Source: JAZGGS01 sp963764825 (GTDB taxonomy: Bacteria; Bacteroidota; Ignavibacteria; Ignavibacteriales; Ignavibacteriaceae). Taken from it: 64,000 nt of DNA. Under the pieces are notes generated by a model. It searched no databases, was not told the DNA's origin, and saw nothing but the letters and a program-made list of their open reading frames with translations. Both the position numbers and the translations under genes were made by a program. The stretch is from positions 124,001 to 188,000 of the forward strand of contig CAVXUA010000016.1 of NCBI GenBank assembly GCA_963764825.1, in the 5' to 3' direction. Positions 57,686 through 64,000 of the stretch are shown here, in pieces; the first letter of the stretch is position 1; each line of letters starts with the position of its first letter.

Positions 57686-59800
57686 ATGGCAAAGAGTAAA
57701 CCGAATAATACGGATACAAAAGAAAGCCAAAAAAAAAAAAAAAAAAAAATAGCAAACCTTCGGCGGAAAAGATAAAAAAACTAATGGTGGAACTGAGTTG
57801 ATGGATTTTAATAAATCAGATCTAGTGGATATTCTAAAAATAATGCTTCGCTCGGGTCGATTGATGAAAAAGCAATGAGATTGTTAAAGCAGGGAAAAAC
57901 TTTTTTCCATATTGCTGCTGCGGGTCACGAAGCTATACAGGTTGCAATCGGTTTACAGCTTGATCCACAAAAAGATTGGATATTTCCTTATTACAGAGAT
58001 CTTGGAATGTTCTAACTGCGGGTATGACTTCGGAAGAAGTATTTTTAGGAACCTTTGCCAAAGCAACAGATCCTGCAAGCGGTGGAAAGCAGTTTCCTGT
58101 TCACTTTGGAATGACACGTGGAACATCCTTCTCAATCGAGTCCTACAGGTACACAATTTTTACATGCAGTGGTAAGCTCTTGCAAGTGTAGAAAAAATGA
58201 AAAATATTTCCTATGTAAGCAGCGGCGAAGGAACACCAAGCCAGGGAGAGTTCCACGAAGCTGTAAACTGGGCAAGCAGAGAAAAACTACCAGTACTTTT
58301 CGTAATTCAGAATAATAAATATGCAATTTCAGTTCCTGTAGAAAAACAAACTGGTGGAAAAGGTTCATCAATTTCAGAAATGATGAGTGGGTATCATTCG
58401 CTTAAAAGGATGACAATTGATGGGACTGATTTTTTCGAATCATACAATAAAGTCAAAGAAGCAATTGAATATATAAAAAGTGGAAAGGACCTGCACTAAT
58501 TGAAGCAGAAGTTATATGGCTTCATTCACATTCATCTTCAGATGACCAGAGAAAATACAGGGATAAAGATGAATTGGAAGAAGAAATTATAAACGATCCA
58601 ATAGAAAAATTTAAAATATCTTCTTAAGAAAAATATTATAAATGAAAATGATATTGATATTATAAAACAAGAAATAAATACTGAAGTTGATGAGGCTGCC
58701 GATAGAGCATCCCTTGCACCAGATCCTGAACCGGAAGATGCAGATAAGAATATTTTTGATGAAAGTGGTTTAAAGGATAATCTTGATTACGAATTAACGG
58801 AACCTGCAGGACAAAAAATAGTAATGGTTGATGCAATCAATCATGCGCTGCATGAAGAAATGAATAAGAATGATAACATGTATATTTTTGGTGAAGACAT
58901 TGCTGAAAAAAAGGGAGGAGTGTTCACTGCAACAAAAGGTCTCTCTACAACTTTTGGTGATGATCGGGTTTTCAATTCTCCTTTAGCTGAAGCAAGTATT
59001 ATGGGTGTTGCAACCGGGATGGCTTTAGCAGGCTTAAAGCCTGTTGTTGAAATTCAATTTGGTGATTACATTTGGCCAGCATTTCAGCAAATGAAAAATG
59101 AAACAGCTTCTATGCGTTATAGGTCTAACAATGCATGGTCTTCTCCTGTTGTAACAAGGGTTGCTGTCGGCGGTTACATTCATGGCGAATTTGCCACAGC
59201 CAGAATATTGAATCGATATTTGCTCACATTCCTGGAATATTTATTGCTTATCCAAGCAATGCTATTGATGCAAAAGGTCTACTAAAAACAGCTTGCAGAA
59301 TTAACGATCCGGTAATTTTTTGTGAGCATAAAGGCTTGTACAGGCAGAGTTTTGCAACTGCACCCGAACCCGATGAAAATTATTTAATTCCTTTCGGTAA
59401 AGCTAAAGTTGTTAATGAAGGAACTGATATATCGGTTATTACTTATGGAATTTCCGTTTGGGATTCTTATATGGCTGCAAAAAAATTACAGGATGAATTT
59501 GGGTACTCGGTTGAAGTTATAGATATTCGAACAATTATTCCACTCGATGAAGAAACAATTTTTAATTCTGTAAGAAAAACAAACAAGGTAATAGTAATTC
59601 ATGAAGATACTCTTACCGGTGGCTTCGGAGGGGAAATATTAGCACGAATATCTGATAACTGTTTCCAATACCTGGATGGACCTATAAAACGCGTAGCTGC
59701 TAAAGATTCTCACATACCTTACGCACCAATACTTGAAAATGAAGTTTTACCTGGCAGGCAGCAAATTTTAAATGGTATTAAAGAATTAATTGAGTACTAA
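57686..59800 (+). CDS. 2-oxoacid dehydrogenase E1, alpha-beta fusion (frameshifted)
   Basis: Starts ATG 57686 with a lysine-rich leader holding a poly-A tract (57729-57749). The alpha part has FFHIAAAGHEAIQVAIG, the ThDP-binding SSGEGTPSQGEFHEAVNWA and FVIQNNKYAIS; the beta part begins near 58815 with QKIVMVDAINHALHEEM, then NMYIFGEDIAEKKGGVFTATKG and VFNSPLAEASIMGVATGMALAG, ending with EDTLTGGFGGEI. Fused alpha-beta E1s of the branched-chain or pyruvate type are frequent in Bacteroidota-related genomes. Substrate (pyruvate or branched 2-oxoacid) is undecided. Frame changes at several places. Confidence 0.88.
57729..57749 (+). repeat. A21 homopolymer in the E1 leader
   Basis: Twenty-one consecutive A residues encode part of a Lys run. 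Homopolymers of this length slip in polymerases and sequencers. The frame must change near here to reach the E1 domain, so the run may be miscounted or, less likely, a true slippage switch. Confidence 0.9.
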
Positions 59801-59892
59801 TAGAAAGGCTAATTTAAGGCTAAGGCGAAGAGTTTGGATGGAGTAAATTATTAGATTAATCTGATTAATTTCAGTTTATTTGGAATTGTTGA

Positions 59893-60255
59893 ATGAAATA
59901 TGAAGATTTTACAAAGATGCCTGTTTACCAAAAAGCTATTGAGCTTTTAGTGGTAGTTTACGACACTCTTAAATCCTTTCCGGCTGACGAGAAATTTATA
60001 ATTGTAAGCGATATGAAGCGAGCAGTTAACTCAATTTCACACAACATCGCCGAAGGATTTGGTAGATTTGAAGCAAGGGACAAAACGAGATTCTATAAAA
60101 TTTCCAGAGGTAGCTCATTCGAACTAATCAGCCAGTTCATCGCATCATCCAGATTAAAATATATAATCCGGATAAGGAAAATGAACTAAAAGAAAAAAAT
60201 ATTTGAAATAATCAACGAATTAAATTCAATAATAAAAAACTTTAGAAACAAATAA
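59893..60255 (+). CDS. Four-helix bundle protein (23S rRNA intervening-sequence type)
   Basis: MKYEDFTKMPVYQKAIELLVVVYDTLKSFPADEKFIIVSDMKRAVNSISHNIAEGFGR, then SSFELISQFIASSRLKYII and, after one frame change near 60165, KENELKEKIFEIINELNSIIKNF. The DMKRAVNSISHNIAEG pattern (usual RAALSIPANIAEG) identifies the four-helix bundle family first found in 23S rRNA intervening sequences. About 120 residues. It sits between the E1 and E2 genes, not in rRNA, and its role is unknown. Confidence 0.88.
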
Positions 60256-60325
60256 ATAGGCATCAACCGGGTAAAGGCGCATTTTTCTTCGCCTCCTCCT
60301 CAGTTTTTCCTGAAGGAAATAAAGA

Positions 60326-61904
<1,579 letters not shown>

Positions 61905-61908
<4 letters not shown>

Positions 61909-62806
61909 TTAACAAACATCAAAAAGAATACAAGGAAACTCTAGAAAAAACCAAAGTACCGTTAGGAAAAAGACCTGACTGGTTAAAGGTAAAGTTGCCA
62001 ACCGGAGATAACTACGGGGATGTACGAGTTTAATAAAAGAGAAAAAACTTAATACTGTTTGCGAAGAAGCACGCTGCCCCAATATGGCAGAGTGCTGGAA
62101 TAACAGAACTGCAACATTTATGATCCTTGGAGATATTTGTACACGATCCTGTGGCTTTTGCAATGTAAAACTTGGTATTCCTACAGAATTGGATTTGGAT
62201 GAACCACGCAGGGTTGTTGATTCCATTAAAGAACTTGATTTAAGGCATGCGGTAATAACATCCGTAAACAGGGATGAACTTAAAGATGGAGGAGCAAATA
62301 TTTTTAAAGAATGCGTGCGATTGCTTAGACTAGAAAAACCTGATTGCACGGTTGAAATATTAATTCCGATTTTAAAGGTGAATAAATGCCTTCGAAATAA
62401 TCATGCAGAATCCTCCGGATATTCTAAACCATAACCTTGAAACTGTTGAGAGATTGTATCACGCAGTAAGACCCCAGGCAAAGTATGAACGTAGTCTAAA
62501 TCTGATTAAGTGGTTCAAAGTAAAAGATTAAAGACCAAAAGTGGGATTATGGTTGGAATAGGTGAAACTTTTGAAGAAGTTTTAGAATTGATGAAGCATT
62601 TGGTAAACCACGGTTGTGATATTCTTACCATCGGGCAATATCTTCAACCAACAAAACAGCATTTACCCGTAGATAGGTTTGTAACACCTGAAGAATTTGC
62701 TATATACAAAACAGAAGGGTTGAAATTGGGTTTAAAATTGTTGAGTCTGCACCACTGGTTCGTAGTTCGTATCATGCTCGATAAGCATGCAAGATTACTC
62801 TTCTAA
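61905..62806 (+). CDS. lipA: Lipoyl synthase (frameshifted)
   Basis: Radical-SAM enzyme adding sulfur to octanoyl groups. Starts MINKHQKEYKETLEKTKVPLGKRPDWLKVKLPTGDNYG; VCEEARCPNMAECWNN carries the auxiliary-cluster cysteines, and ILGDICTRSCGFCNVKLG the CxxxCxxC SAM cluster. Later VNHGCDILTIGQYLQPTKQHLPVDRFVTPEEFAIYK. Frame changes at about 62025, 62400, 62510 and near the end. Repaired about 300 residues. Overlaps the E2 stop by four bases; completes lipB and lipA. Confidence 0.92.
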
Positions 62807-62837
62807 ACAAAAATATTAATATTATTACTTAGTAAAA

Positions 62838-62936
62838 GTTGAATTCAATGGCTCTGATTTACCAAGTGGGTTGTACATTTACCGACTGATAACACCAAAT
62901 TTTTCAGATTCAAAAAAGCTAATACTCCTTAAGTAA
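62838..62936 (+). pseudogene. Orphan C-terminal tail of a T9SS sorting domain
   Basis: The plus frame reads VEFNGSDLPSGLYIYRLITP then NFSDSKKLILLK to a stop at 62936. This is the typical last third of a type IX sorting domain (G-S/D-L-P-S-G-x-Y-x-Y-x-L and ending K-K-x-x-L-L-K). No upstream part or start exists: an in-frame TAA lies about 25 bases upstream. It is not close to the tails at 21.6 and 23.7 kb. A relic of a lost exported protein or a deletion scar. Confidence 0.8.
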
Positions 62937-63115
62937 AAAGTTACTTTTAATGCTCATTTAGCTTAAGTAGAAATTTTTGCAGCTTTTTAAATAATTGTAT
63001 CTTTTCCTATAAATTAATAACAATTTATCATTCGTTTTTCATCTAAAAATTTGTAAAAGAGCAAGAATTCTCATAATTTTATATTTCTAATTTTCATTAT
63101 TTTCAAGGAAATGGA

Positions 63116-64000
63116 ATGGCTGAAGTAAGTGGCAAAATAATCCAGGTTATTGGACCTGTAGTAGATATAGAATTTGAAGAAGGGCACCTTCCTGAAATTT
63201 ACAGTGCAATCAGAATCCCTCGTACAACCACAGAAGGCGTTGAGCAGGATCTTATCGTGGAAGTGCAGCAGCATTTAGGTGAAGACAGGGTGCGAGCTGT
63301 AGCAATGGATTCTACTGATGGTTTGGTAAGAGGAATGGAAGCTTTTGATACAGGAGAACCTATTTCAATTCCAGTTGGTCCAGAAACTTTAGGCAGATTA
63401 ATAAGCGTTATTGGTGATCCAATTGACGGGCTTGGTGAAATTAAATCTAAAAAGAGATATCCTATACACAGACCCGCTCCGGCTTTCAAAAACCTTTCTA
63501 CACAAAATGAAATGTTTGAAACCGGTTTAAAAGTTATTGATCTTATTGAACCATACTCAAAAGGTGGAAAGACTGGTTTATTTGGTGGTGCCGGAGTTGG
63601 TAAAACTGTAATAATCATGGAACTAATCAATAACATTGCTTCACAGCATGGTGGTTATTCTGTTTTTGCCGGTGTGGGAGAAAGAACCCGTGAAGGAAAT
63701 GATCTCTGGTTGGAAATGAAGGAATCAGGTGTGCTTGAAAAAACTGCGCTCGTGTTTGGTCAGATGAACGAACCACCCGGCGCTAGATTAAGAGTTGGTT
63801 TAACAGGTTTAACAGTTGCAGAATATTTTAGAGATGAAGAGGAAAGAGATATTCTTCTTTTTATTGATAATATTTTCCGTTTTACTCAAGCCGGTTCAGA
63901 AGTTAGTGCACTGCTTGGCCGAATGCCTTCTGCAGTTGGTTACCAGCCAAACCTTGCAACTGAAATGGCTGCGTTGCAGGAAAGAATTACTTCAACAGAT
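63116..64000 (+). CDS. atpD: F1 ATP synthase beta subunit (runs off the window)
   Basis: Starts ATG 63116 (MAEVSGKIIQVIGPVVDIEF) with AAGGAA nine bases upstream. Continuous open frame of 295 codons to the window end. Walker A GGAGVGKTVIIMELI (about residue 160), GERTREGNDLW, the catalytic region FGQMNEPPGARLRV, Walker B ILLFIDNIFRFTQAGSEVSALLGRMPSAVGYQPNL. No other F1 or Fo gene precedes it, so atpD lies apart from the remaining subunits (an atpC may follow). About 470 residues are expected in full. Confidence 0.97.
   Translation, partial: MAEVSGKIIQVIGPVVDIEFEEGHLPEIYSAIRIPRTTTEGVEQDLIVEVQQHLGEDRVRAVAMDSTDGLVRGMEAFDTGEPISIPVGPETLGRLISVIGDPIDGLGEIKSKKRYPIHRPAPAFKNLSTQNEMFETGLKVIDLIEPYSKGGKTGLFGGAGVGKTVIIMELINNIASQHGGYSVFAGVGERTREGNDLWLEMKESGVLEKTALVFGQMNEPPGARLRVGLTGLTVAEYFRDEEERDILLFIDNIFRFTQAGSEVSALLGRMPSAVGYQPNLATEMAALQERITSTD

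Noticed and set aside
59893..60255. Part of an rRNA intervening sequence
   Set aside because: No 23S rRNA sequence flanks it; it lies among dehydrogenase genes.

Overview
The window looks like chromosome of a low-GC member of the Bacteroidota/Chlorobi/Ignavibacteriota group, most likely Ignavibacteria. The main clues are secreted proteins ending in a type IX secretion tail with the ALEQNYPNPFNPST signature, lipoboxes, Omp85-like and FadL-like outer-membrane barrels, an E1 alpha-beta fused 2-oxoacid dehydrogenase, and metabolism mixing sulfur respiration with tyrosine oxidation. A large share of the genes are split by one-base frameshifts although both halves keep strong family similarity. The damage is patchy: roughly 6.4-13.9, 20.7-23.7 and 42.5-62.8 kb are badly hit, while 34.2-42.3 kb is almost clean. 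I therefore read most breaks as sequence or assembly error rather than gene death, and I give the reconstructed whole-gene spans.

Layout. 0.1-6.2 kb: two divergent isoprenoid/lipid operons. The minus-strand operon has an SDR, a UbiA prenyltransferase, a YegS-type lipid kinase and a ThiL/AIR-synthase-like protein. The plus-strand operon has type 2 IPP isomerase and a GGPP-type synthase, and runs into HPr, PTS enzyme I and a phosphoglucose/phosphomannose isomerase (to 9.2 kb). 9.3-14 kb: a peptidase-propeller-Omp85 fusion, a BamB-like propeller lipoprotein and a PEGA-type protein. 14-19.2 kb: prmC, dtd, an alkaline-phosphatase-fold enzyme, comEC and purE. 19.4-23.8 kb: two related T9SS-exported proteins. 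23.9-27.5 kb: a TPR lipoprotein, a DUF58 protein, a phosphohexomutase and endonuclease III. 27.6-34 kb: a tyrosine/homogentisate catabolic operon ending in acetoacetyl-CoA synthetase. 34-39.8 kb: an accessory block with a TIR protein, an HNH protein, two tandem MDR oxidoreductases and an unusual outer-membrane gene lying between two gene remnants. 39.8-51.9 kb: a sulfur island of two minus-strand operons, each headed by a cysteine-rich MerR paralogue; one carries SQR-like, DUF1641, DsrC-like, DsrE and FadL genes, the other psrABC, paired YeeE/YedE and an anchored rhodanese. 52-55.3 kb: small membrane and stress-type genes. 55.5-62.8 kb: 2-oxoacid dehydrogenase and lipoylation genes (lpd, lipB, E1, E2, lipA). 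62.8-64 kb: an orphan T9SS tail and the start of atpD.

The best candidates for something under-described are the sulfur island with its paired eight-cysteine MerR regulators, the TIR-HNH gene pair, and the 34-39.7 kb block bounded by a second acetoacetyl-CoA synthetase 3' end. I saw no tRNA, rRNA, CRISPR array, transposase or integrase.
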